Source of the DNA: Linnemannia hyalina
Taxonomy: Eukaryota > Mortierellomycota > Mortierellomycetes > Mortierellales > Mortierellaceae
Reading direction: 5' to 3'
Length of the DNA stretch: 64,000 nucleotides
NCBI GenBank assembly: GCA_019671135.1
Contig: JAHRHY010000004.1
Span: 1,984,001-2,048,000, forward strand
Below are positions 1-9,833 of this stretch, in pieces. The notes under the pieces are model-generated. The model was not told the DNA's origin. It was given only the letters and a program-made list of their open reading frames with translations, and searched no databases. How positions within the stretch are numbered: position 1 is the first letter of the stretch; each line of letters starts with the position of its first letter. A program made the translations under genes and the position numbers.

Positions 1-520
1 TGCCCAGATCTACGGAGCCCTCGGCCCTCAACGCATGTTCAGCACCGATGGCAACTACGGTTTTGTCTACTACGGTTTCCTGGTTGGTGCCGTCATCCCC
101 ATCATCCTCTGGGCTCTCTCCAAGAAGTGGCCCAACGTTTCCTGGGAAAAGTTCAACATCACCATTATTGCCGGCGGCATGAGCGCCTACCCCAACGGCT
201 ACATCACTGGTATCGTTGGTAGTATCATTATTGCCTTCATCTGGCAGTTCTGGCTCTTCCGCTACCACAAGAACTGGTGGTCAAAGTACACGTTCATCCT
301 CTCGGCTGCTCTCGACACGGGCGCCGCATTTACGGGTCTCTTTATCTTCATTTTCCTCTCAGGTGGTATCAGCGAGAAGTTGTTGGTCAATGCCCCGAGC
401 TGGTGGGCAAACTACATTGCCTTCGACCCCAACTATAACGAGACTGCCAATGGTGGGTACATGGGCATCGATCGCTGCGGTTCCACCGGCCTCTGGGATA
501 GCGGCAACCCTTACCAGTAG
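1..520 (+). CDS. OPT-family oligopeptide transporter, 3' end (5' cut by window)
   Basis: Open in frame from base 2 to the TAG at 518-520, about 172 residues. This is the C-terminal part of an OPT proton-coupled oligopeptide transporter of the plasma membrane, which imports small peptides. It is nearly identical to the matching end of the two complete paralogues downstream: AQIYGALGPQRMFS, then a membrane segment YYGFLVGAVIPIILWALSKK, WPNVSWEKFNITIIAGGMSA, the block RYHKNWWSKYTFILSAALDT and a cysteine-containing tail (DRCGS). It is closer to the third copy (6.4-7.9 kb) than to the second: WEKFNITIIAGGMSA is shared, and Ala follows where copy two has Val. No intron is seen in this part, as in the long last exons of the paralogues. 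The rest of the gene lies left of the window. Confidence 0.93.
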   Translation, partial: AQIYGALGPQRMFSTDGNYGFVYYGFLVGAVIPIILWALSKKWPNVSWEKFNITIIAGGMSAYPNGYITGIVGSIIIAFIWQFWLFRYHKNWWSKYTFILSAALDTGAAFTGLFIFIFLSGGISEKLLVNAPSWWANYIAFDPNYNETANGGYMGIDRCGSTGLWDSGNPYQ

Positions 521-1256
521 TTACACCCTCCTTCCCATAGTATTCACGCGTCGCCCTCCTTTTTGGATTAAAAAAAAGTTCAATTCAAACCCATGTTTGT
601 CTAATTTGCCTGAAAAGAAGGAACCAATTGTTGGCAAGGGTTTGTGTGAAAAAAGGCGAGATGCTATTGGTGGAGAGAGTGAAAGAGAAAGAATAAAGTA
701 CTTGAAGAAAGTAAGAAAAGTATCTCCGACATGGTATGGTACTAGCTCAGTCAATGGCGTGTTTCCGAGCATTTGTGAGTCGGCCTCGTTCTTATTCGTC
801 GTTTGCTACGCCCGGGTACATGGACCTAATAAGGCGAGGGAAGCATATGTGAGAGGAATAGAAAGAGAGGGCAAGGATGAAATTCAGGGTCGAAAAGCAA
901 CCCGAGGGAAGTCAAAATGACACCATGGCGAACCAAGGCCATAGCACAACCCCTGACATAGCACGGATCAAAAGAAGAGAAATAGAGGGCTCCTATTTTT
1001 GCGAATGGTCCCGACTGTTGTAAAGGTGGCAATCGACAAGTTTTTTCGATATAAATACAACGGGCATCGCTGTCGATCTTGTCCCTTGTCAGCTTTTCCA
1101 GCCACCATACCCTCCTCCTTTCTCCCTCTTCTTCACCACTTCATTCCCTCCCTTCCCTCTCTTCCCTCCCTTCCCTTCTTTCCCATCCTTCCCTCCTCTT
1201 CCCCTCCTCTTTGTCCCTCCCATTTTTCTATAAACACACGTCGTTCGTCTTACAAC
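521..1256. other. Intergenic region and promoter between OPT copies 1 and 2
   Basis: No gene seen. The left half is A-rich on the plus strand with no retained frame. The right third holds the TATA box of the next gene and a long pyrimidine tract (about 1110-1225) immediately before its start codon. Confidence 0.7.
1050..1057 (+). promoter_or_regulatory. TATA box of OPT copy 2
   Basis: TATAAATA lies 200 bases before the ATG at 1257, followed by a C/T-rich tract typical of fungal core promoters and leaders. The third OPT copy has an equivalent TATAAAA and pyrimidine tract at the same relative place. Confidence 0.6.
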
Positions 1257-3770
1257 ATGACCGAAAGTCACGAACCCCAGTCCGAGAAGGACATCTACCA
1301 GCTCGAGAAGGCGGATGCAGGCCAGACTGTTGACCTGGATGAAGACGAACCTGAGAACTCCAAAATCGAAGCTGTCCGTCTAGGTACGTCTACTTTGAGC
1401 ACTCCTTTTTTTCAGCCGACAACTACATATGACTTACCTTCCACCTCAAACCACTCTAACCATTTTTTTTCATGCCCACCCTCCGTCTTTTCCTTGCTTC
1501 ATCGCATAGTTGTGCCTATCACCGATGACCCAGCGTTGGTCTGTATCACCTTCCGCTTCTGGGTCCTCTCTCTCTTATTCTCCATCATCGGCTCAGTCAT
1601 CTACCAATACTACTTCTTCCGTGTCGCCTCGGGTAGTTTCTCCATCTACTTTGTCAACCTCGCCTCCTACGCCCTTGGTACTGGAATGGCCCGGGTCCTG
1701 CCGACCAACAAGTTCACCATCGGTGGGTACTCCATGTCGCTCAACCCTGGCCCCTTCAACATCAAGGAACATGCTGTCATTGGTATTGCCGTCTCGACCG
1801 CCGCCACCTCTGCTTATGCAATCGATATCCTCACCGTCACCGATCTGTTCTTGCACCATCGGGTTAATGCCCTGGGTGCCCTCATTCTTATCTTCACTAC
1901 TCAGTGTTTGGGCTACGGTATGACTGGCGCTTTGAGAAAGTACTTGGTCTACCCTGCTGAGATGATCTGGTGGAGCAATTTGGTCCAAGTCGTCTTTTAT
2001 AACGCTATGCACAACACCGACGAGTTCAAGACCAAGAAGATGATCCGCGGGTGGTCGTATATGAAGTACTTTTGGGTCTTCTGTGGAGGCATGTTCGTTT
2101 GGGAGGTATGTAACAAACAAAAAGGAACACAATCTTGCCCTGTCCTTCTGTTAAGCACTTCCACATACTCTTTTACTCACAACCCACATACTCTCTTACT
2201 CACAACTTTCAATTTTTTCTAGTTTATCCCCCAGTTCCTGGCGCCCATGCTTGGGTTCTTCTCGTGGGTCTGCTGGATCGCTCCCTTTGACTTCAACATG
2301 TGGGGGATCTTCTCGACCTACTACGGCGGCGGCGTCCTCGGTCTCTCCTTCGACTGGACCTCCATCGGTGGCTCGACCATGTGGCTCCCTCTCTCAGCCC
2401 AGCTTTGCAATTTTGCCGGTGTGATCGTCTCCTACTGGATCATGTTGCCCATCTTTTGGGTCCTGAATACCTGGGACATGAAGACGTTTGTTCGTCCCCT
2501 CACCCCTCGTCTGTATTTCAGCAACGGCACCCGGTTCTACGTTCAAGATTTCCTCAACGACGATTTTTCGCTCAACGAGGACCTCTATGAAGCTGCCGGC
2601 GACAAGGCCATGATGACCCCCCTCTATGCCTTGGGCTTCTTTTTCTCCTTTGTTGCCTTGGCCGCCTGTGTCTCTCATGTCATTGTCTTTAACAGTTCAA
2701 CCATCCTCAAGAGCTGGCGCTCGGCTGTTGGGGACAAGAACGAGGATATCCATACCAAGATGATGAGAGTCTACCCTGAAATCCCTCAACTCTGGTACGC
2801 CGGATTCTACGTCATCATGCTCGGTCTCTCGATGATGGTCTGCGAGGTCTATGGGCTTCAGCTCCCCTGGTGGGGCATGATCGTCGCCTGTATTCTGGCT
2901 TGGCTCTTGACGTTGCCAATTTGCGCGATGACGGCCATCACAGGATACGGTCCCGGTCTGAACGTCATTACAGAGCTGGTTTGCGGCTACATGCTCCCCG
3001 GAAAGCCCATCGCCAATATGGCCTTCAAGTGCTATGGTTACATGGCCATGGCTCAGTGTATGACCCTCCTCTCGGACCTTAAGCTGGGCCACTACATGAA
3101 GATCCCTCCTCGTGCTATGTTCGTCTCCCAGCTCTGGGGTACAATTGTCGGCGGCGTCTTCAACTACGTCGTCATGATCGCCATCATCGACGCACAGCGC
3201 CCTTTCCTCGACGGTACCGTAGATGACCCTGCTGGCCTTTGGACCGGTGCCAGCCCCAGCATCTTCTGGGGCTCCGCTCAGATCTTTGGTGCCCTAGGCC
3301 CGCAACGCATGTTCAGCTCGGACGGCCTGTACGGATACGTCTACTACGGTTTCCTCATCGGTGCCATCCTCCCCATTATCCTCTGGGTCCTTTCCAAGAA
3401 ATGGCCCACCGTCCCCTGGCACAAGATCAACTGGGCGATCATTGCTGGAGGCATGGGCGCCTACCCCAACGGCTACATCAACGGGGTCACCGGTTCCCTC
3501 ATCGTCTGTCTCGTCTGGCAGTGCTGGCTCTACAGATACCACAAGAACTGGTGGTCAAAGTACACCTTCATCCTCTCGGCTGCCCTCGACACGGGCGCCG
3601 CATTTACGGGTCTCTTTTTGTTTGTGTTCATCTCTGGCGGTGTCAGTGATAAGCTGAAGTTTGATGCTCCTAGTTGGTGGGCCAATTATGTTTTTGAGGA
3701 TGGTAATGGCGAGTTCTATGCGATTGATCGGTGTGGGTCGTCTGGTAACTGGACTGGCGGTCTTCCTTAG
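1257..3770 (+). CDS. OPT-family oligopeptide transporter, copy 2
   Basis: Three exons, 1257-1383, 1510-2105 and 2223-3770, give 756 residues, the normal size for a fungal OPT. Introns (126 and 117 bp) have GTACGT/TAG and GTATGT/TAG ends and phases 1 and 0. The N-terminus is charged and cytosolic (MTESHEPQSEKD). It is followed by VVPITDDPALVCITFRFWVL, which opens the membrane domain in this family, and about 12-14 hydrophobic segments. The signature regions NPGPFNIKEH and MIWWSNLVQVVFYNAMH are clear. Family role: proton-driven import of tetra- and pentapeptides or related peptides across the plasma membrane; the exact substrate cannot be told. The ATG at 1257 follows a leader that is the same in copy 3. 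An in-frame readthrough of intron 1 exists (126 bp, no stop) but would insert low-complexity sequence, so the spliced form is preferred. Confidence 0.93.
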
Positions 3771-4274
3771 TATTTATTTTCATTCTAATACAGACACACA
3801 CTCATTAAATTATAATTATTATCATCTCATTGTTGAAGGCGTAAGAGAGAACAAGAGCAGACCCTGCCAAGAACAAGACATCCAAGGACACAGACCCCCG
3901 ATGTGACTGGAGTCAAGGATACGGTTACATCACGCACGATAGTTTCTGCCCGTGTAGCGCTTCGCTAGCCACACATGATGAAGGAAGGTGCCATAGAGCG
4001 ACCAAGGACCCATGCGCTGCTGACTAGCGGTTGTTGGAGAGTTTGTTAGGAAGGAGGAGGTTTTCAATGATGGAGAGGATGGGAAGAATCCCTTTCATTC
4101 GTATCTAGTTTTATTTTCTTCCGTTTGAGCTGTGAAGAGCAGCGATAATTGTTGCGCAGAGCCAGGTTCTGGACCGGGCTGCGACTGGTGGATGGTGCAC
4201 TGAAGAGTATGGTCTGTAGCCCCCTTTTACTTCCAAATAACTTCTTTATGCTGAGAGAAATAAAATTGTGTACG

Positions 4275-4300
<26 letters not shown>
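4275..4300. repeat. Poly(A) run
   Basis: 26 consecutive A residues followed by an A-rich stretch (to about 4325). No target-site duplication or retroelement body was seen beside it, so it is treated as a simple repeat. Confidence 0.9.
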
Positions 4301-4305
<5 letters not shown>

Positions 4306-4649
4306 AGAGAATAAAAAAAAAAAAGTGTGCTTGAATTTTGATCACCGATCACCCATGGATTGCAACCTTACATGAAACAAGCAACAAATCAGTAATGAGC
4401 TAATCGCATCAGCCCTCATAACGGTCGCTTACTTATGTCTGGTCGCGATGACCTGGTTGCTGGTCAGTGTCGAGGCATAGTGGATAAACAGCAGAACACC
4501 AGCGTAAGAGTATATTTATTCGTAGAAAGTATGTCCCCCACGGCAACGCTATCCGTTTTTACGGGTGGGAGGCCGACCGTAGGTAGTTCTGCATACAAGT
4601 GAGGACTCTTGTACTCTTGTCCTAGAAAGAGCGCGCGCACGAGGGAGAC

Positions 4650-4650
4650 A

Positions 4651-4697
<47 letters not shown>
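4650..4697. repeat. GA dinucleotide microsatellite
   Basis: About 23 GA units with one GATA interruption. A short GC alternation lies just before it (4631-4638). Confidence 0.95.
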
Positions 4698-4700
<3 letters not shown>

Positions 4701-5229
4701 GCCAATAGGGTTTCATTTACGTTTTGCTTGAGTACATGTACATGAAAAAGGGAGCTGAGGTACTCATTTGTGTCCAAAGTATTGCTGATGGGAACAGACG
4801 GATAGATAGCCGTATGGTACGATTGTACGAATGAGAGGGGAAGAAAGTGAATTGGTAGTATTATATTTTTTTCTGCATGTGTGGATGTACCCTGTGCAAA
4901 GTTAGAGTTTGATGGCACCTGGACGGACTTTCCCTTTCCTGGATAACCAAGTGTCCAGCCGATGTGCTCCCCCTTGTCCTTGCAGGACGGATATGAGTGG
5001 TTATGTATTGTACTTCTTTATTATCCATCCGCTTGAGTCTGCCATTGTTTCGGACTATCCATCCGAAGGTGGGAAAATAGGAGAGCAAGGGTCTTTCTTA
5101 ACGATCAAATGGTATGCCGCTGTCCTCATTCGTTGTTCTACCCTTGTGCACTATGCAACACACAATCGACAACGCCCATTCGCTCTTCATCAACCCTTCA
5201 ATTGCAATTGTACGAATATCCGAGATGAA

Positions 5230-5236
5230 TATAAAA
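5230..5236 (+). promoter_or_regulatory. TATA box of O​PT copy 3
   Basis: TATAAAA lies 174 bases before the ATG at 5404, in the same arrangement as copy 2 (TATA, pyrimidine tract, then a leader segment identical over about 45 bases up to the start codon). Confidence 0.6.
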
Positions 5237-5403
5237 CAAGGGTGAACTTATCACTTTTTTGTCTCCTTGTCTACCTTTCCTCTGAAAACCCCTTCTTCCC
5301 CTTCTTCCTTCCCTCCCTTCTCTCCCTTCCCTTCCTTCCCTCCTCTTCCTCTCCTCTTTATCCCTCCCATTTTTCTATAAACACACGTCGTTCGTCTTAC
5401 AAC

Positions 5404-7948
5404 ATGAACGAAAGACACGAACCCGAGTCCGAGCCCGAGAAGGACATCTACCAGTTCGAGAAGGCGCATGCGGGCCCGACTGTTGACATGAATGAGGACG
5501 AACATGAGAACTCTAAGATCGAAGCTGTCCGTCTAGGTACGTCCATATTGTACACTTTTTTCAGCCTCAACTACATGTGACTTACCTTCCACCTCAAACC
5601 ATTCTAACCATTTTTTTTTCATGCCCACCCTCCGTCTTTTCCTTGCTTTATCGCACAGTTGTGCCTATCACCGATGACCCAACGTTGGTTTGCATCACCT
5701 TCCGTTTCTGGATCCTCTCCCTCTTCTTCTCCATCATCGGCTCAGTCATCAACGAATACTACTACTTCCGCGTCAACTATGGCACCTTCTCCATCTACTT
5801 TGTCAACCTCGCCTCTTACGCCCTTGGTACTGGAATGGCCCGCATCCTGCCGACCAACAAACTCACCATCGGGAGTTACTCCATGTCGTTCAACCCAGGG
5901 CCTTTTAATATCAAAGAACACGCCGTCATTGGGATTGCGGTTTCGACAGCTTCTACAGTCGCGTATGCGACTGATATCTTGACCGTTACGGATCTGTTCT
6001 TGAGCCATCGGATTAATGCATTGGGGTCTATTATACTTATTATTACGACTCAGTGTTTGGGGTATGGGATGGCTGGTGTTCTGAGGAAGTACTTGGTCTA
6101 CCCTGCTGAGATGATCTGGTGGAGCAATTTGGTCCAGGTCGTGTTCTATAACGCTATGCACAACACCGACGAGTTCAAGACCAAGAAGATGATCCACGGG
6201 TGGTCGTATATGAAGTACTTCTGGGTCTTCTGTGGAGGCATGTTCCTCTGGGAGGTATGTGTACTCTTCATTTCGGTTGCTGTTCATTCGGACTTCGAGG
6301 TTGCCAGTTTTATTTATTACGCTTACTAACATTTTTTATTCGTCTCGTTATTTTTTCTTCTTTTCGTCACTGAAATAATACCTTCCTCCAGTTCGTTCCT
6401 CAGTACCTGGCGCCAATGTTCGTGTTCTTCGACTGGATCTGCTGGATCTCCCCCTTCAATATGGATATCGGCAGTCTGTTCAACTCCTACACCGGTCCCG
6501 GAATCCTCTCCCTCTCCTTCGACTGGACCTCGATCGGTGGCTCGACCATGTGGCTCCCTCTATCAGCCCAACTCTGCAACTATGGTGGTATCATCTTTTC
6601 CTACTGGATCATCCTCCCCATCCTCTGGTTCACTAATACCCTTGGTACAAAGTCCTTTGGTGAACCTCTTACCGCCGCACTCTACTACACCAACGGGACC
6701 TATTTCGACATCGCGCCGTACCTGAATGACGATTTTTCGCTGAACAACACGCTCTACGAGGCTGGTCCCCCAGTGACCATGACACCCATGTACGCCCTCG
6801 GGTTTTTTTTCTCCTTCGTCGCCCTGGCCGGTTGTGTCTCCCATATCATATGCTTCAACGGTGCCGACATCATGAAGTCCTGGAAGTCAGCGGTAGGCAG
6901 CGACGATGAGGACATCCATACAAAGATGATGCGAACCTACCCTGAGGTGCCTCAACTCTGGTACGCGGCCTTCTACATCGTCATGCTCGGTCTTTCGATG
7001 ATGGTCTGTGAAGTCTATGGCCTCCAACTCCCCTGGTGGGGCGTCCTTATCGCCTGCGTTCTCTCCTGGCTCCTCACTCTCCCGATCTGTGCCATGGCCG
7101 CCATCACCGGTTTCAGCCCCGGTCTGAACGTCATCACCGAGCTCATCTGTGGATTCATGCTCCCAGGGAAACCCATCGCCAACATGGCCTTCAAGTGCTA
7201 TGGCTACATGGCCATGGCCCAGTGCATGACCCTTCTCTCAGACCTCAAACTGGGCCACTACATGAAGATCCCCCCACGGGCTATGTTCGTCTCCCAGTGC
7301 TGGGGCGCGGTCGTCGGAGGCATTTTCAATTACCTCACCATGCTTGTCATCATCAACGCCCACCGCGACGTCCTCGTCTCCCCCGAAGGCGACCCCGCCG
7401 GTGTCTGGGCCGGCAACAATCCCAAGATCTTTTGGGGGTCTGCCCAAATCTATGGCGCCCTCGGCCCACAACGGATGTTCAGCTCTGCTGGCGGGTACAG
7501 TTTCGTCTACTACGGCTTCCTCCTTGGTGCCATCCTCCCCATCATCCTCTGGGCTCTCTCCAAGAAGTGGCCCAAAGTTTCCTGGGAAAAGTTCAACATC
7601 ACCATCATTGCCGGAGGAATGAGCGCCTTCAGCAACGGATTGACCCAAGGAATCCTAGGAAGCGTTATTGTCGCGTTTATCTGGCAGTTCTGGCTCTTTC
7701 GCTACCACAAGAACTGGTGGTCAAAGTACACCTTCATCCTATCGGCTGCCCTCGACACGGGCGCCGCATTTACGGGGTTATTTATCTTTATTTTCTTTGC
7801 GGGTGGGTTGAGTAACAAGATGGTTGTGAAGGCGCCTACGTGGTGGGCGAATTATGTTCTTCCGGATGGGTCGAATGGTGTGTATGCGAATATTAATCGG
7901 TGTGGTGCTGCTAATCAAAACTGGACCAGCGGTACCCTCGACCATTAG
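5404..7948 (+). CDS. OPT-family oligopeptide transporter, copy 3
   Basis: Exons 5404-5536, 5659-6254 and 6392-7948 encode 761 residues. Both introns (122 and 137 bp) sit at the same positions and phases (1 and 0) as in copy 2, and intron 1 is also alike in sequence, so the duplication copied introns and promoter. The N-terminus (MNERHEPESEPEKD) has one small insertion relative to copy 2. Conserved OPT segments include ITDDPTLVCITFRFWIL, NPGPFNIKEHAV and RYHKNWWSKYTFILSAAL. The predicted extracytoplasmic loops (for example after residue 270 and near the C-terminus) differ most from copy 2, which is where substrate preference could diverge. It is a plasma-membrane peptide/proton symporter by family; transported peptides are unknown. 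Confidence 0.93.
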
Positions 7949-8022
7949 TATACCTTTTTTCTATATATATATTATATTTAAAATACATTCTCTTATTCGT
8001 TCACCTTTTCTGCGTATCGCTG

Positions 8023-8052
8023 TTGTTTTGTTTTGTTTTGTTTTGTTTTGTT
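8023..8052. repeat. TTTTG pentanucleotide repeat
   Basis: About six tandem GTTTT/TTTTG units about 75 bases downstream of the stop of OPT copy 3, probably in its 3' UTR or just after it. Confidence 0.85.
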
Positions 8053-8299
8053 GCATTGTCCAGCTGCCATTGCTCTCCTTTTTGAGTGTTTGTTTGTGTG
8101 TTATTTGTAGGGGAAAAGGGAATGAGGGTTTGACGTCCAAACAAAAACAACAGAGAGAGAAAAAATGAACAGTCAATGAGGAAGAGAGAGCGAGGGAGAG
8201 GGAGACACAGAGAAGAGAAGAGTTAATCCATCAAACGTAAAAAACCGATAGAAGGGGGGAGAAGACGAGAGGGAGAATTGGGAGGAGGAGGGGGAGGGC

Positions 8300-9833
8300 T
8301 CACTCGAAAACCTTGAACAGCTTGCCGTTGACAATCGATCCCTCAGCCTACGAACTGTAAAACAAAACACAAACAAATCAAACGCTCGATGTCGCCCTAT
8401 ATCAACCCACGCCTAACGACGCCAGTGTGATCCAAGATGGAACAGTTCCTGGCGTTCCTTTTGTATTCCCTTTTAGCGCTGCATGCAGTTGTGTTTGTGT
8501 GAAGCACAAGGAAAGAAAAGAAAAAAAAACACAAAAAGAAAGTGGCGGATGGGCGAATGTAAGATGTCAATTTTTGAGTGTAATACGCCGAGGTCATTCC
8601 AGATTCCCACCCTTTCACTGCACAAGAGACGTCTTTTTGGGCGTCGATGAACTGGGTGGTGGTGGTGCATGTAGTACCCGATCCATAGGTGCATATAGAC
8701 TACATCGTTTCTCATTTCCCATAAAATGCCACGCGAACAAAAAAAAGTATCCAAGCCTCTTTGCTCTCCTCGCAGGTCTTGCATGCTGCCAGTCGGCTGT
8801 CTTGTTCCTTCTTCATGCAATACCTCTTCACACTAACACCACTCCTCCTGCATCATGTGCGCTCTCTCGTTCACAGCCTCCACCTTGGTTCCTCGAAAAC
8901 TAAGACACCGTGGGAAACCTAGAGCTGAATTCCAAAAAGACAAGCAAGATGACGATGGACGATGGAAGGCTCAGCATGGTAAAGTACATATAACATGCGT
9001 GTACGTTTTTTTGATTACTTGAGCTCGCTCACTACATGTGATCGATTCGGGGGAGGAAATGAGCGTGGAAAAGTAAAAAAAAAAAAAAAAAAAAAGGCAC
9101 AGTAGTCTAACACCTTGGAACGAGGTACAAGAGCAAAACGTGAAAAGATAGGAAGAAACAGCGGATTAAAAGCCAAATAAGCATGAAAACTGACGGTCTC
9201 TGAATTGCAGGCGGAGCTTCAGAACAAAAAACGAGTCGGGGCTCACTTCATGTAAGGTTGGTCGGGGAGTGGGGGTGCAGGGGATGTGAAAGCTGGGCTG
9301 GGCTTACGAGGGAGGCGAGACTCACCTTCTTCCACGACGAGTCTGAAGTGGAAATGATGATCCTCGGCATGTATCTCCGAGATGCGTGTGTGTGATAGAA
9401 GCCTTCATGAGAGTGTTTGGAAGCTGGGATTTGCTGTCGGCTTTGTTGTTAGCTAGGTGTTTGGTCGTTATCTAGCGAGAAATCTATGATGGCAAGAGAG
9501 ATGTGAAAGATAGCTGTTGGATATGGCAACAGAGGGAGGAGCAGGAAGGAGGAGTTATTATTGACGCGAATGCTACCGATTACATAGAAGAGGGTCGATA
9601 GTTATCTTCTCCTTCTCTTTCTGCTCAGAGAGTGGATCATCGAAAAGAGGGGTTGTTGGGTGGTGGGTGGTCAGGATGAAACAATGGGCCTTTTTGTTGT
9701 GTTGCTCCTAGGAGTTGCGAACTACATACGTGTATAGGTGTATATTGATCTCACCGTGCGAGTATTCTGTAGCAATCCTGCCCATACTTGTCTACCTCGT
9801 TTCAAACGGGTATAAAAAACGAGATATCCACGG
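8300..9833 (-). CDS. Partial gene model, unrecognised protein (3' exons only)
   Basis: Three candidate exons on the minus strand join in phase. Exon 9755-9833 (acceptor after a pyrimidine tract ending CATAG; donor GTGAGA) encodes a stretch containing YLVFYTRLKRGRQVW. Exon 9326-9433 (acceptor GACAG with a CTAAC branch site upstream; donor GTGAGT) encodes 36 codons including SRRYMPRIIISTSDSSWKK. Last exon 8300-8347 (acceptor TTCGTAG) encodes AEGSIVNGKLFKVFE and then TGA. Exon 9326-9433 has the best signals and good codon use. The gap to the last exon would be 978 bp, long for this genome, so an exon between them may be missed. The 5' part was not found; it probably lies between 9.9 and 11.5 kb. 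I do not recognise the family. Another frame of the middle exon looks superficially like a protein but has no fitting downstream exon. Confidence 0.35.
9075..9095. repeat. Poly(A) run
   Basis: About 21 consecutive A residues inside the proposed long intron of the partial minus-strand gene. Confidence 0.9.

Larger units (their letters stand above)
3771..5403. other. Intergenic region between OPT copies 2 and 3
   Basis: 1.6 kb with no convincing gene. It holds a 26-base A run (4275-4300), a GA microsatellite (about 4650-4697) and, at the right end, the TATA box and pyrimidine leader of copy 3. An open frame running into copy 3 from 4909 is only readthrough of the leader. Confidence 0.7.

Noticed and set aside
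4275..4325. Retroposon poly(A) tail
   Set aside because: No retroelement body, target-site duplication or processed copy beside the A run.
4909..5580. 223-codon plus-strand frame that overlaps the start of OPT copy 3
   Set aside because: Upstream part is readthrough of promoter and leader; the paralogue has its start at the conserved ATG and intron 1 follows at the same place.
9326..9433. DIX-like domain reading (HFHFRLVVEEGESRLP) in a second frame of the minus-strand exon
   Set aside because: The frame cannot be joined in phase to the downstream exon, and upstream it meets a stop; the alternative frame fits both splice sites and both neighbouring exons.
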